Assembly: GCA_913774925.1 (NCBI GenBank)
Contig: CAJYKB010000076.1
Location: 1-40,946, forward strand
Length of the DNA stretch: 40,946 bases
Direction: 5' to 3'
Origin: an uncultured Sphingomonas sp.
GTDB lineage: Bacteria; Pseudomonadota; Alphaproteobacteria; Sphingomonadales; Sphingomonadaceae
Shown: one piece after another, positions 33,651 through 40,946 of the stretch
How positions within the stretch are numbered: position 1 is the first letter of the stretch
Layout: each line of letters starts with the position of its first letter
Notes under the pieces: model-generated
What the model was told of the DNA's origin: nothing
Seen by the model: the letters and a program-made list of their open reading frames with translations, nothing else
Database searches by the model: none
Translations under genes and position numbers: made by a program

Positions 33651-34246
33651 CAGGCGGCCGCCCGGCTGCCCGGCTTGATCGCCGGGATCGCGGCCAGCTC
33701 CGGCGGCACCGCATCCGCCTCGTAGGTCGGCACGTCGAGCCGGATCAGCGCGTAGAACGGGACGCCCCCCATCAGATCGGCGCCGGCCTTGCCGAACGAG
33801 CGGTCGACCAGCGCCGCACCCGCGATCACGCGCCCGCCCGCCGCCTCGATCGCCTTGATCGCCTCGCGGCTCGACAATCCGGTGGTGACGACATCCTCCA
33901 TCAGCAGCACCTCCTGCCCCCGATCGAGGCGGAAGCCGCGGCGCAGCTCGAAGGTGCCGGTCGGGCGCTCGACGAACATTGCCTCCACGCCCAGCGCGCG
34001 TGCCATCTCGTGCCCCACGATCACCCCGCCCATCGCGGGCGATACGACCGCGGTGATCCGCGCGCGCAGGTCGGCCGGAATACGCGCCGCCAGCGCCTCG
34101 GCGAGCCGCGCGCCGCGGCGCGGGTCCATCAGGACGCGCGCGCATTGCAGGTAGCGCGGGGATCGCAGCCCGGAGGAGAGGATGAAATGCCCTTCCAGCA
34201 GCGCGTCGGCGGCGCGGAATTCGGCGAGCACCTCGTCATCGGTCAT
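33650..34246 (-). CDS. pyrE: Orotate phosphoribosyltransferase
   Basis: The product is 198 residues. It joins orotate and PRPP to make OMP in pyrimidine synthesis. The text GHFILSSGLRSPRYLQCARV binds orotate, SPAMGGVIVGHEMARALG and the PRPP motif VLLMEDVVTTGLSSREAI follow. AGGAGG lies nine bases before the ATG at 34246, a strong signal that fixes this start against longer frames. It heads the run pyrE-pdxJ-acpS-lepB-AI-2E. It is divergent from coxB, with 183 bases between. Confidence 0.96.
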   Translation of the reverse strand: MTDDEVLAEFRAADALLEGHFILSSGLRSPRYLQCARVLMDPRRGARLAEALAARIPADLRARITAVVSPAMGGVIVGHEMARALGVEAMFVERPTGTFELRRGFRLDRGQEVLLMEDVVTTGLSSREAIKAIEAAGGRVIAGAALVDRSFGKAGADLMGGVPFYALIRLDVPTYEADAVPPELAAIPAIKPGSRAAA

Positions 34247-34329
34247 GGTCGGTCGGCCTCCTTCCGCGCGCCATACGTCCGCTCCACCGAGCGTGCAACG
34301 CGCGAGAACGCCCAAATCGCGCGCCCCCC

Positions 34330-34358
34330 TTGAGGCGGGGGGGTGGTTTCAATATAGG
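34330..34358 (+). promoter_or_regulatory. Candidate promoter for coxBA
   Basis: TTGAGG (34330-34335), a 17-base spacer and TATAGG (34353-34358) make a good sigma-70-type match. It would give a leader of about 65 bases before the coxB ATG. The -35 region overlaps a hairpin of six C and six G bases around TTGAGGC (about 34324-34343). Confidence 0.45.
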
Positions 34359-34429
34359 CCGGCGGGGAGGGGCGCTCTGACGCCCGGCGCGCGGACGCGC
34401 GCGCGACGAGCAGGGGTGACGGAATTACG

Positions 34430-35614
34430 ATGCTGAAAACCGGGTTCAAGGGATGGATGCTCGCAGCGGGGCTGGCGGTTGCCGGCGTCGCGGGCACCGC
34501 CATGGCGCAGGCGCCTGCCGCCACCTCGCCGGCGACCGCCGCGACCGCGGCACCGACCGGGCTTCGTCCCGCCGATTCGAAGCAGGGCACCTCCGGCGGC
34601 GCGCTCCAGAAGCCGGATGCCGCGCCCGCATCGCCCATGCTGGCGCAGGACGGCGCGCCGCCGATGGCGCCGACCCCGCACCTGGGCCAGCCGACCGACG
34701 GCCGCATGAGCATCCAGGAGCAGGTCACCAAGAATGGCCTGCGTGCGCACTGGTTCCACGACCGCATCCTGTTCCCGCTCATCACGATCATCTCGATCTT
34801 CGTCCTGCTGCTGCTGGTCTGGGTGGCGATCCGCTACCGCGCCGCGCGCAATCCCGTGCCGTCGAAGACCAGCCACAACACCGCGATCGAGGTGGTGTGG
34901 ACGCTGGCGCCGGTGCTGATCCTGGTCGCCATCGCGGTGCCCTCGATCGGGCTGCTCCAGGCGCAGTTCAAGCCCGCGCCCGCCGGTGCGGTCACGCTGA
35001 AGGCTATCGGCAACCAGTGGTTCTGGAGCTATCAGTATCCCGATCACGGCGGGATCGAGATCACCGCCAACATGCTGAAGGAAAAGGGCGAGGTTCCCGC
35101 CGGCGAGCGGTTCCGCACCGACGCCGACGGACCGCGCCTGATGGCGGCCGACAACCGCGTCGTGCTGCCTGTCGGCGTGCCGATCCGCCTCATCACCACC
35201 GCCAACGACGTGATCCACAGCTGGGCGATGCCCGCGTTCTGGATCAAGCTGGACGCGATCCCGGGTCGCCTGAACGAGACCAGCTTCACGATCGAGAAGC
35301 CCGGCGTGTACTTCGGCCAGTGCTCTGAGCTGTGCGGTGCGCGCCATGCGTATATGCCGATCGCGGTCGAGGCGGTGTCCCCGGCGCAGTTCGCGGCCTG
35401 GGTCCGCGCCAAGGGCGGGTCGATGCCCGCGGCGGGCAAGCCGTCCGACGCGGTGATCCCGCAGCCCGGCGCCGACAATTCGGCAGCGGTGATGACGGAG
35501 GCGGCGGACGCCGGCAACATGACCGGCCCGACCGTCAACGGCACCGATACTCCCCCCACTTCCCCGCAGGGCGCGACCGGCAACCCCGGTGGCGTCGGCG
35601 AAGCCGGACGCTGA
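34430..35614 (+). CDS. coxB: Cytochrome c oxidase subunit II, with long low-complexity ends
   Basis: The product is 394 residues, about 100 longer than usual. A signal peptide (1-26, cut after TAMA) leads to an Ala/Pro/Thr-rich region of about 65 residues. Two membrane helices follow (about 113-135 and 155-175), then the CuA cupredoxin. All ligands are visible: His263 (VIHSWAMP), Cys298, Glu300, Cys302 (GQCSELCG), His306 and Met309 (ARHAYMPI). [11 protein letters not shown] is the cytochrome c entry site. The C-terminal 60 residues are again Gly/Ala/Pro-rich ([20 protein letters not shown]). No heme-binding CxxCH was found in the tail, so it is not a caa3 fusion. coxA follows four bases later. 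Confidence 0.96.
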   Translation: MLKTGFKGWMLAAGLAVAGVAGTAMAQAPAATSPATAATAAPTGLRPADSKQGTSGGALQKPDAAPASPMLAQDGAPPMAPTPHLGQPTDGRMSIQEQVTKNGLRAHWFHDRILFPLITIISIFVLLLLVWVAIRYRAARNPVPSKTSHNTAIEVVWTLAPVLILVAIAVPSIGLLQAQFKPAPAGAVTLKAIGNQWFWSYQYPDHGGIEITANMLKEKGEVPAGERFRTDADGPRLMAADNRVVLPVGVPIRLITTANDVIHSWAMPAFWIKLDAIPGRLNETSFTIEKPGVYFGQCSELCGARHAYMPIAVEAVSPAQFAAWVRAKGGSMPAAGKPSDAVIPQPGADNSAAVMTEAADAGNMTGPTVNGTDTPPTSPQGATGNPGGVGEAGR

Positions 35615-35618
35615 GACC

Positions 35619-37286
35619 ATGACCGATACCGCGCTCCACCCGTCAGCGTTCCAGGCGCACGACGACCATCATCATGACGCGCACGCCGACCACAAGCCCG
35701 GCTTCTTCGCGCGCTGGTTCATGTCCACCAACCACAAGGACATCGGCACCCTCTATCTGATCTTCGCGATCTGCGCCGGCATCATCGGCGGCGCGATCTC
35801 GGGTCTGATGCGCGCCGAGCTGATGCATCCGGGGATCCAGTATCTGCCGCAATGGGCCGCGATGCTGCACGGCGGGCACGAGCAGACGTTCGACCAGGCG
35901 CTCCACCTGTGGAACGTGCTGGTGACGGCGCACGGCCTCATCATGGTGTTCTTCATGGTGATGCCGGCGATGATCGGCGGGTTCGGCAACTGGTTCGTGC
36001 CGATCATGATCGGCGCGCCGGACATGGCCTTCCCGCGGATGAACAACATCAGCTTCTGGCTGCTGATCCCCGCCTTCACCCTGCTGCTGGCGTCGCCCTT
36101 CTTCGGCGGCGCGGGCACCGGCTGGACCGTCTATGCGCCGCTCTCCACCTATGGCGAGCCGGGGCCGTCGGTCGACATGGCGATCCTGTCGCTCCACCTG
36201 GCGGGCGTAAGCTCGATCCTGGGCGCGATCAACTTCATCACCACCATCTTCAACATGCGCGCGCCGGGCATGACGCTGCACAAGATGCCGCTGTTCGCCT
36301 GGTCGGTGCTGGTGACCGCCTTCCTGCTGCTGCTGGCGTTGCCGGTGCTGGCCGCGGCGATCACGATGCTGCTGACCGACCGCAATTTCGGCACCACCTT
36401 CTACGATCCCGCCGGCGGCGGCGATCCGGTGCTGTACCAGCATCTGTTCTGGTTCTTCGGCCACCCCGAAGTGTACATCATGATCCTGCCGGGCTTCGGC
36501 ATCATCAGCCACATCATCGCGACCTTCAGCCGCAAGCCCGTGTTCGGCTATCTCGGCATGGCCTACGCCATGGTCGCGATCGGCGTCGTCGGCTTCGTGG
36601 TGTGGGCGCACCACATGTTCACGACCGGCATGAGCGTGAACGTGAAGATGTACTTCACCGCCGCGACGATGGTGATCGCGGTGCCGACCGGCATCAAGAT
36701 CTTCTCGTGGATCGCGACGATGTGGGGCGGCAGCCTGCGCTTCCCGACCCCGATGGTCTGGGCGATCGGCTTCATCTTCATGTTCACCGTCGGCGGCGTG
36801 ACCGGCGTCGTCCTCGCCAACGGCGGCGTCGACGACTATATGCAGGACACCTATTACGTGGTGGCGCACTTCCACTACGTGCTGTCGCTGGGCGCGGTGT
36901 TCTCGCTGTTCGCGGGCTTCTATTACTGGTTCCCGAAGATGTCGGGGCGGATGTACTCGGAGCTGCTGGGCCAGCTGCACTTCTGGGTGTTCTTCATCGG
37001 CGTGAACCTGCTGTTCTTCCCGATGCACTTCCTGGGGCTGCAGGGGATGCCGCGGCGCTACCCGGACTATCCGGACGCCTTCGCGCACTGGAACAACCTC
37101 GCCACGGTCGGTTACATGATCATGGCCGCGGGCATGGCGATCTTCTTCGTCAACGTGATCTGGTCGCTGCTGGCCGGCAAGAAGGCGCCCGACAATCCCT
37201 GGGGCGAGGGCGCGACGACGCTGGAATGGACGCTGTCCAGCCCGCCGCCGTTCCACCAGTTCGAGACGCTGCCGAAGATCGACTAA
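35619..37286 (+). CDS. coxA: Cytochrome c oxidase subunit I
   Basis: The product is 555 residues with 12 membrane helices, the catalytic subunit of an aa3-type proton-pumping oxidase. Heme a and CuB ligands are visible: [40 protein letters not shown] (His-Tyr crosslink site), WAHHMFTTG, and [18 protein letters not shown] His/Asp-rich N-terminus ([12 protein letters not shown]) may bind metal. The ATG at 35619 lies four bases after coxB; a GTG at 35589 would overlap coxB. The usual followers ctaB, ctaG (cox11) and coxC are not here: a terminator and a gene-free region come next. Confidence 0.98.
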   Translation: MTDTALHPSAFQAHDDHHHDAHADHKPGFFARWFMSTNHKDIGTLYLIFAICAGIIGGAISGLMRAELMHPGIQYLPQWAAMLHGGHEQTFDQALHLWNVLVTAHGLIMVFFMVMPAMIGGFGNWFVPIMIGAPDMAFPRMNNISFWLLIPAFTLLLASPFFGGAGTGWTVYAPLSTYGEPGPSVDMAILSLHLAGVSSILGAINFITTIFNMRAPGMTLHKMPLFAWSVLVTAFLLLLALPVLAAAITMLLTDRNFGTTFYDPAGGGDPVLYQHLFWFFGHPEVYIMILPGFGIISHIIATFSRKPVFGYLGMAYAMVAIGVVGFVVWAHHMFTTGMSVNVKMYFTAATMVIAVPTGIKIFSWIATMWGGSLRFPTPMVWAIGFIFMFTVGGVTGVVLANGGVDDYMQDTYYVVAHFHYVLSLGAVFSLFAGFYYWFPKMSGRMYSELLGQLHFWVFFIGVNLLFFPMHFLGLQGMPRRYPDYPDAFAHWNNLATVGYMIMAAGMAIFFVNVIWSLLAGKKAPDNPWGEGATTLEWTLSSPPPFHQFETLPKID

Positions 37287-37302
37287 GTCGAGACAAGGCG
37301 AG

Positions 37303-37333
37303 GCGGGGGAGCGGAAGCGCCCCCGCTTTTTTT
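37303..37333 (+). terminator. Intrinsic terminator after coxA
   Basis: GCGGGGG (37303-37309) pairs with CCCCCGC (37320-37326); an inner GC-GGAA-GC extends the stem. Seven T follow at once (37327-37333). It begins 16 bases after the coxA stop and is the clearest terminator in the window, so coxBA is a two-gene unit. Confidence 0.9.
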
Positions 37334-38677
37334 GTGCCTGCGGTCAGTGGCGGGGGGTATCGATAACGCGGGCGGGGAAGCTGCCCGGCACCGTCCGATC
37401 GATGCCCGAGGGCAGGTAATCTCTTAGCGATTCTTGACTTGGCGTGCGGCACCCGCGCGGCGCGTGGCAAGCAACGCGGGCTTCGGGGGCGGCGGTGCCG
37501 CTTGAAGTGTGCCGGACGTGGCGGATCCGGCCGTGTTCCATCACGCTGCCGTGATCCTGCGGAGGCAGGAGCGCGGGGATGTGGTGCAGGCGTCCGTCGA
37601 GCTGGCCTGCTCTGGGCTCCGGCCTACACCGAAGCTTGGTAGAGTGGACGGCGGCGCAGCTAGTCGTAGCGCGCACTACGTCTGGCGGGCGGGAGGGGGC
37701 TAGACCACCCGAGATGCGCGGGGTGTCGTGGATTCGGTCTTACCCCGTGACGCTGCCGTGCACACTCGCGGGTTAGGGGCGACGGGATGTGGCTGCCTGA
37801 CGTGGGTCCGGCCCCACCGGAGCCTGGCGGCGTGGGCGGCAGGGCGGCTCGTCAGGGCGCGACTGCCGTCATGCGCGCGGCACATGTCACGGGCTGGAGG
37901 GGGCTGGCCCGCCCAAGACGCGCCGAACGACACAGGTCCAGCGCTACCTCGCCATGTTGCGGCGCTCCTGCGCAGGGCGGGAGCGCGGGGATACGGCGCA
38001 CACGTCTGCCCCGAGCTGCCGAGCCCTACCGCTCCGGCCGTTGGCGGCGTTGTCTGAAGTGGCAACGGTCATGGTGGCGCGATCGCCGCCGCGCCTACGC
38101 ACGCTGGGCGGGGAGGGGGGAGAATCCGATCCCATCCGCGGGCATCGGGACGTCTTCGATCGGGCCGCTTCAACCGCGCTGCCGTGCTCCTGCGGAGGCA
38201 GGAGCTTAGGGTTGCTGGCGCATACGTCTGTCGAGCGACCTTACCCCGTGCTCCGGCCTTCGCCGGAGCACGGTAGGTATGGGGCCGATCCGCTACGTAA
38301 GCGTCGGATTGCTCCCGGCGCACCTTTGGTGGCGCGAGCCGATATGTGGCACGCTAGCCGTGGGCGGGCCGTGACGAAGGGTGCTCTCACCGCGACGAGC
38401 GATCCACTTCGCCCGCATCCGGCAGCGGCAGGCGCGGCGAAATGCCGGGGCGACCACCGAACGGCTGCTTTCCCGGCGAGCGCGGTGACATGGGAAGGCC
38501 GCGCCGCGCACGGCACACGTCGTTCGCGACGCAAGCGCAGCACGATACCCGCCCCGAAGCCCGGATCGAGCCGCCGTAGCGACTGCGGCTTCTGGCGGCT
38601 ACCCGAAGCGCGAACGCCCGCCCCGCATCCACCTCACCCGACCAATCATCCCGGTAAGCCCGGGACGAGCGCCCGGA
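37334..38677. other. Gene-free region between coxA terminator and dnaN
   Basis: There are 1344 bases between convergent coxA and dnaN. Several open frames exist but none resembles a protein, has a ribosome site or shares codon use with neighbours. The left two-thirds is a degenerate tandem array (separate entry). The rest, 38280-38677, is GC-rich with small hairpins and no feature I can name, apart from a short palindrome CCCGGTAAGCCCGGG just beyond the dnaN stop. Confidence 0.75.
37505..38273 (+). repeat. Degenerate tandem array, unit of about 205-220 bp
   Basis: Four units start near 37543, 37749, 37951 and 38174, each at or near the phrase ACGCTGCCGTG. Units 1, 3 and 4 continue with a stem-loop (GCTCCTGCGGAGGCAGGAGC in unit 4; CGCTCC...GGGAGCG in unit 3) and then GCGCGGGGAT and a CGTCTG/CGTCCG motif. 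Units 1 and 2 also align over a block from TCCGGCC to GGGCGCGACT-like sequence and both carry GAGGGGGCT (37693 and 37897); unit 3 has a GAGGGGGG match at 38113. Unit length is not a multiple of three across units, so it is not coding. Confidence 0.6.
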
Positions 38678-39781
38678 TCACACCCGCATCGGCATCAGCA
38701 CGTAGAGCGCGGCGCTCTTGTCGTTCTCGCGGATCAGAGTCGGCGCGGCGGCGTCAGCGAGGTGGACCTCGACCAGATCGGTGTCGATCTGGCCCAAGAT
38801 GTCGAGCAGGTAGCGGCTGTTGAAACCGATCTCGAACGGCAGCGCGGTATAGTCGCCGGGGACTTCCTCAGCCGCGGTGCCGTTCTCCGGGCTAGTGACC
38901 GACAGCGTGATCTTGTCGCGGTCCAGCGCCATCTTCACCGCGCGAGTCTTCTCGGTCGCGATGGTCGAGACGCGGTCGACGCCCTGCATGAAGCTCTTCG
39001 GGTCCAGCTTCAGGATCTTGTCGTTCGCGGTAGGGATGACGCGGCTATAGTCGGGGAAGGTGCCGTCGATCAGCTTCGACGTCAGGATCGCCTGCCCCAG
39101 GTCGAAGCGGATCTTCGTCCCCGACAGCGACACGCCGACCGAGCCGTCGACCTCGTCGAGGAGCTTGCGCAGTTCCGCGATGCATTTGCGCGGCACGATC
39201 ACGTCGGGCATGCCGTTCGCACCCTCCGGCTGGTCGACCGTGACGCGCGCGAGGCGGTGGCCGTCAGTCGCCGCGGCCTTCAGCACGCCCTCCGCCGTGT
39301 GGAGGAAGATGCCGTTCAAATAATAGCGCGTCTCCTCCGTGGAGATGGCGAAGCGCGTCTTGTCGATGATCAGCTTCAGCGTCTCGACCGGCAGCTCGAA
39401 CTGGTACGGCAACTCGCCCTCGGCGATCACCGGAAAGTCGTCGCGCGGCAGCGTCCCGAGCGAGAAGCGCGCGCGCCCCGCGACGATCGTCATCCGCCCC
39501 TCGGCGGCGGTCAGCGACACCTGCGCCCCCTCGGGCAGCTTGCGCGCAATGTCGAACAGCGTGTGCGCCGACACGGTGGTCGCGCCCGGCTGGTCCACCG
39601 CCGCCGCGACGCTTTCGTTGATCTGCAGGTCCAGGTCGGTCGCCATCAGGCGAAGCTGCCCCTCGGCGGTCGCCTCCAGCAGCACGTTCGACAGGATCGG
39701 GATGGTGTTGCGCCGCTCCACCACCGACTGGACATGGCTCAGCCCCTTCAGCAGCGTCGCGCGTTCGATCGTCGCCTTCAT
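38678..39781 (-). CDS. dnaN: DNA polymerase III subunit beta (sliding clamp)
   Basis: The product is 367 residues, three repeats of the clamp fold. Text includes MKATIERATLLKGLSHVQSV, VERRNTIPILSNVLLEA, LRLMATDLDLQINE, FAISTEETRYYLNGIFLH, TDGHRLARV and the C-terminal hydrophobic pocket end YVLMPMRV, where polymerases dock. The ATG at 39781 gives the exact family start; GGGGGAAG lies about eight bases upstream. An in-frame start at 39808 would add nine residues without support. dnaA, recF and gyrB are not adjacent, so this is not an origin-type dnaA-dnaN locus. Confidence 0.98.
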   Translation of the reverse strand: MKATIERATLLKGLSHVQSVVERRNTIPILSNVLLEATAEGQLRLMATDLDLQINESVAAAVDQPGATTVSAHTLFDIARKLPEGAQVSLTAAEGRMTIVAGRARFSLGTLPRDDFPVIAEGELPYQFELPVETLKLIIDKTRFAISTEETRYYLNGIFLHTAEGVLKAAATDGHRLARVTVDQPEGANGMPDVIVPRKCIAELRKLLDEVDGSVGVSLSGTKIRFDLGQAILTSKLIDGTFPDYSRVIPTANDKILKLDPKSFMQGVDRVSTIATEKTRAVKMALDRDKITLSVTSPENGTAAEEVPGDYTALPFEIGFNSRYLLDILGQIDTDLVEVHLADAAAPTLIRENDKSAALYVLMPMRV

Positions 39782-39841
39782 CGTCACTTCCCCCGGCCCG
39801 CAGGTCACTCACCAGGGGCAATTGGCCGATTCTTCCTAGCC

Positions 39842-39875
39842 AAAAAGAAAGGGCGGGAGCAAGCGCCCCCGCCCC
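39842..39875 (-). terminator. Intrinsic terminator after the beta-barrel gene
   Basis: On the minus strand GGGCGGGGGC, loop GCTT region and GCTCCCGCCC form a stem (39875-39851), followed by TTTCTTTTT (39850-39842). It lies 24 bases after the stop of the outer-membrane protein gene and ends that transcript before dnaN. Confidence 0.85.
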
Positions 39876-39898
39876 ATCGAATCCGCGACGGCGGTAAA

Positions 39899-40513
39899 TC
39901 AGAAGCGGATGCCCAACCCCGCCATCAACTGGTGGCGATCGAGATCGATGTCATAGCCGTCCAGATCGCCGTAATGCGAATAGCGATATTCGGCGGTGAC
40001 GAACGACGTCGGCGTCAGCTTGTATTCCAGCCCCGCCCCCAGGCGGAAACCGCCCAGATTGGTCTTGTCGATCAGCTCGTTGTCCGACGTGGTGGTCGCC
40101 TGATAGCGGCTCTCGACGCGCGCGTTGGTATAGCCGCCCTTGCCGTAGATCATCGCCTGCGGCGAGATGACGTAGCCGAGCCGCCCGCCGACGTAGAAGT
40201 CGCGCCCGGCCTCCACCGACAGCCGGTCGCCCGCGGTCACCGCATTGTAGCTTCGCACCTTCGTCGTCGCATCGGTCAGTTCGCCGTCGATGCCATAGAC
40301 GATGTTGCCACGCTGGAAATCATAGCCGATGCGCCCGCCATAGCCCAGGCCTTCGCGGCCCTCCGAATTGCCGTCGCCGCCGTCCTGCACGTTGTCGTAC
40401 CCGGCCAGCACCTCGACGCGGCCACCCTCGAACGAGCCGTTCGCCGGGCCGTCCTGCGCCATCGCCGGGGTCGCCACGGCCACCGCCAGAACTGCCATCG
40501 CAAGCTTACGCAT
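39899..40513 (-). CDS. Outer-membrane beta-barrel protein (OmpA/Omp25-like 8-strand)
   Basis: The product is 204 residues. A signal peptide (MRKLAMAVLAVAVATPAMAQ, cut after AMA) precedes a barrel of about eight strands: RVEVLAGYDNVQ, YGGRIGYDFQRGNIVYGIDG, DFYVGGRLGYVISPQAMIYG, GGFRLGAGLEYKLTPTSFVT, AEYRYSHYGDL and the final HQLMAGLGIRF, with the terminal Phe needed for insertion. It matches the porin-family beta-barrel proteins abundant in sphingomonads. GGAG lies six bases before the ATG. It has its own terminator. Its upstream region runs into the inverted repeat at 40579, which holds a copy of its likely promoter-distal region. Confidence 0.92.
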   Translation of the reverse strand: MRKLAMAVLAVAVATPAMAQDGPANGSFEGGRVEVLAGYDNVQDGGDGNSEGREGLGYGGRIGYDFQRGNIVYGIDGELTDATTKVRSYNAVTAGDRLSVEAGRDFYVGGRLGYVISPQAMIYGKGGYTNARVESRYQATTTSDNELIDKTNLGGFRLGAGLEYKLTPTSFVTAEYRYSHYGDLDGYDIDLDRHQLMAGLGIRF

Positions 40514-40526
40514 GTCTCACTCCATC

Positions 40527-40874
40527 TCACGCACCCCGAACGTTGGGGCGTGCGGGGACAAATACGCGGCGCGGCGGTCGTTGCATGAACCTGACATAAA
40601 CAGGAAAATCCGTTGCGCTTCGGCCACACTGATATCGGTTGCCTTCGTGGGTGGCGGCGGCAACAGCGCTCGGGATGATGCTTGCATTTGCCTTGCTGCC
40701 CGCAGCCGCGCCAGTGCGCGAGCCGCTCGGCATGTGGCAGCGGTGGGTGGCGCTGCGTGAGACACCAGGGCCACGCTGCGTCGCAATTGCCCAGCCGAGC
40801 GGCTCGCGCACCGGCGCGGCGGCGGACAGCAAGGCGAATGCGATCATCATCCCTAGCGCTCTCGTCGCCGCCAC
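40527..40874 (-). pseudogene. Second copy of the signal-peptide region, opposite strand
   Basis: From GTG at 40874 the minus strand gives MAATRALGMMIAFALLSAAA and PVREPLG, matching the plus-strand copy with one conservative (L/I) and one P/S change plus silent differences. After that it reads only the antisense of the first copy and its upstream region, ending at 40527 inside the leader of the beta-barrel gene. Only the N-terminal quarter (40874-40795) is real coding sequence; the rest of the gene is missing. Confidence 0.5.
40590..40604. promoter_or_regulatory. CCTG-N7-CAGG dyad upstream of the beta-barrel gene
   Basis: CCTGACATAAACAGG has inverted four-base ends around an A/T-rich centre. 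It lies 77-91 bases 5' of the beta-barrel start and is repeated, inverted, at 40921-40935 in the other arm. It may be an operator shared by divergent genes; no regulator is known. Confidence 0.3.
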
Positions 40875-40946
40875 CCGCGAAGGCAACCGATATCAGTGTG
40901 GCCGAAGCGCAACGGATTTTCCTGTTTATGTCAGGTTCATGCAACG
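40651..40946 (+). pseudogene. Secreted protein gene fragment (possibly IalB-like), running into the inverted copy
   Basis: From GTG at 40651 the frame gives MAAATALGMMLAFALLPAAA, a clear signal peptide, then PVREPLGMWQRWVALRETPG and PRCVAIAQP. The mature start, with Trp-containing text followed by RCVAIAQP, resembles small secreted proteins of the invasion-associated locus B type (from memory, tentative). Past 40794 the frame reads the antisense of the other arm (SGSRTGAAADSKANA), which is not protein-like, although no stop occurs before the edge. It is probably a truncated gene fused to the inverted copy. Confidence 0.5.

Larger units (their letters stand above)
40579..40946. repeat. Long inverted duplication at the right edge
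   Basis: The arms at 40579-40730 and 40795-40946 are inverted copies of 152 bases around a 64-base centre. The outer 69 bases are identical. The inner part differs at about 11 positions, most of them silent in the shared reading frame. The right arm ends exactly at the window edge, so its true extent is unknown. Confidence 0.92.

Noticed and set aside
35643..37256. 537-codon minus-strand frame opposite coxA
   Set aside because: His/Arg/Asp-rich antisense shadow of subunit I; no start signal or domain.
37505..38273. CRISPR array
   Set aside because: Repeats are about 205-220 bp apart and imperfect, with no short identical repeats or uniform spacers, and no cas genes are present.
37954..38823. 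289-codon plus-strand frame in the gene desert
   Set aside because: It crosses tandem repeats, a hairpin and the dnaN 3' end, with composition unlike any protein and no ribosome site.
38678..40560. Chromosome origin next to dnaN
   Set aside because: No dnaA, recF or gyrB, and no cluster of DnaA-box-like sites was noticed.

Overview
The window is GC-rich DNA from an alphaproteobacterium, most probably a sphingomonad (Sphingomonas or a close relative). The evidence is a class I lysyl-tRNA synthetase, a TorF-type porin, a carotenoid hydroxylase (CrtZ), a RibB protein with a dead GTP-cyclohydrolase domain, the plsX-fabH-ihfA-merR and pyrE-pdxJ-acpS-lepB gene orders, and frequent TTG/GTG starts. 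No plasmid, phage, integrase, transposase or CRISPR locus was seen. Nearly all genes are ordinary chromosomal housekeeping genes; the unusual material lies between them.

Layout. 1-5.5 kb (minus strand): thioredoxin-like CnoX (cut by the left edge), TorF porin, SulP anion transporter, and an OmpR-type response regulator/histidine kinase pair. 5.7-7.2 kb (plus): tRNA-Gly(GCC), a DUF72 protein and an orphan gene of lower GC. 7.3-12.2 kb (minus): gltX, a small membrane/coiled-coil protein, then the riboflavin genes ribD-ribE-ribB(X)-ribH, tightly packed. 12.3-17.1 kb: prs, a dense block of intergenic repeats, PilZ protein, crtZ, class I lysS, msrA, and a 47-residue membrane protein. 17.3-21.8 kb: aspartate aminotransferase, a fused PabB-PabC folate protein, an MBL-fold hydrolase and a MAPEG protein. 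22-24.9 kb (plus): rpmF, plsX, fabH, ihfA, merR. 25-28.8 kb: PhoD-type phosphatase, a DUF2334 deacetylase and a family 4 glycosyltransferase. 28.8-34.2 kb (minus): pyrE, pdxJ, acpS, lepB, an AI-2E-type exporter, a polytopic membrane protein, DUF2141 protein and the glycosyltransferase, reading as one long co-directional run. 34.4-37.3 kb (plus): coxB-coxA closed by a strong terminator. 37.3-38.7 kb: a gene-free stretch. 38.7-40.5 kb (minus): dnaN and an outer-membrane beta-barrel gene. The right end is an inverted duplication.

The genes group into riboflavin, folate/aspartate, fatty acid and phospholipid, pyrimidine/pyridoxine and terminal oxidase functions. The most interesting signals are not proteins. 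(1) Inverted arms of about 152 bp at 40579-40946 each carry the 5' end of a secreted-protein gene, with mostly synonymous differences between arms. (2) A degenerate tandem array with a period of about 205-220 bp lies in the desert after coxA. (3) A three-copy, two-hairpin intergenic element keeps its pairing while its stem sequence changes. (4) A 101-bp palindromic element with 17-bp perfect terminal inverted repeats sits in frame inside ribD. (5) A family of 84-103 bp paired-hairpin repeats lies between genes. All calls were made by reading the sequence; no database search was run.
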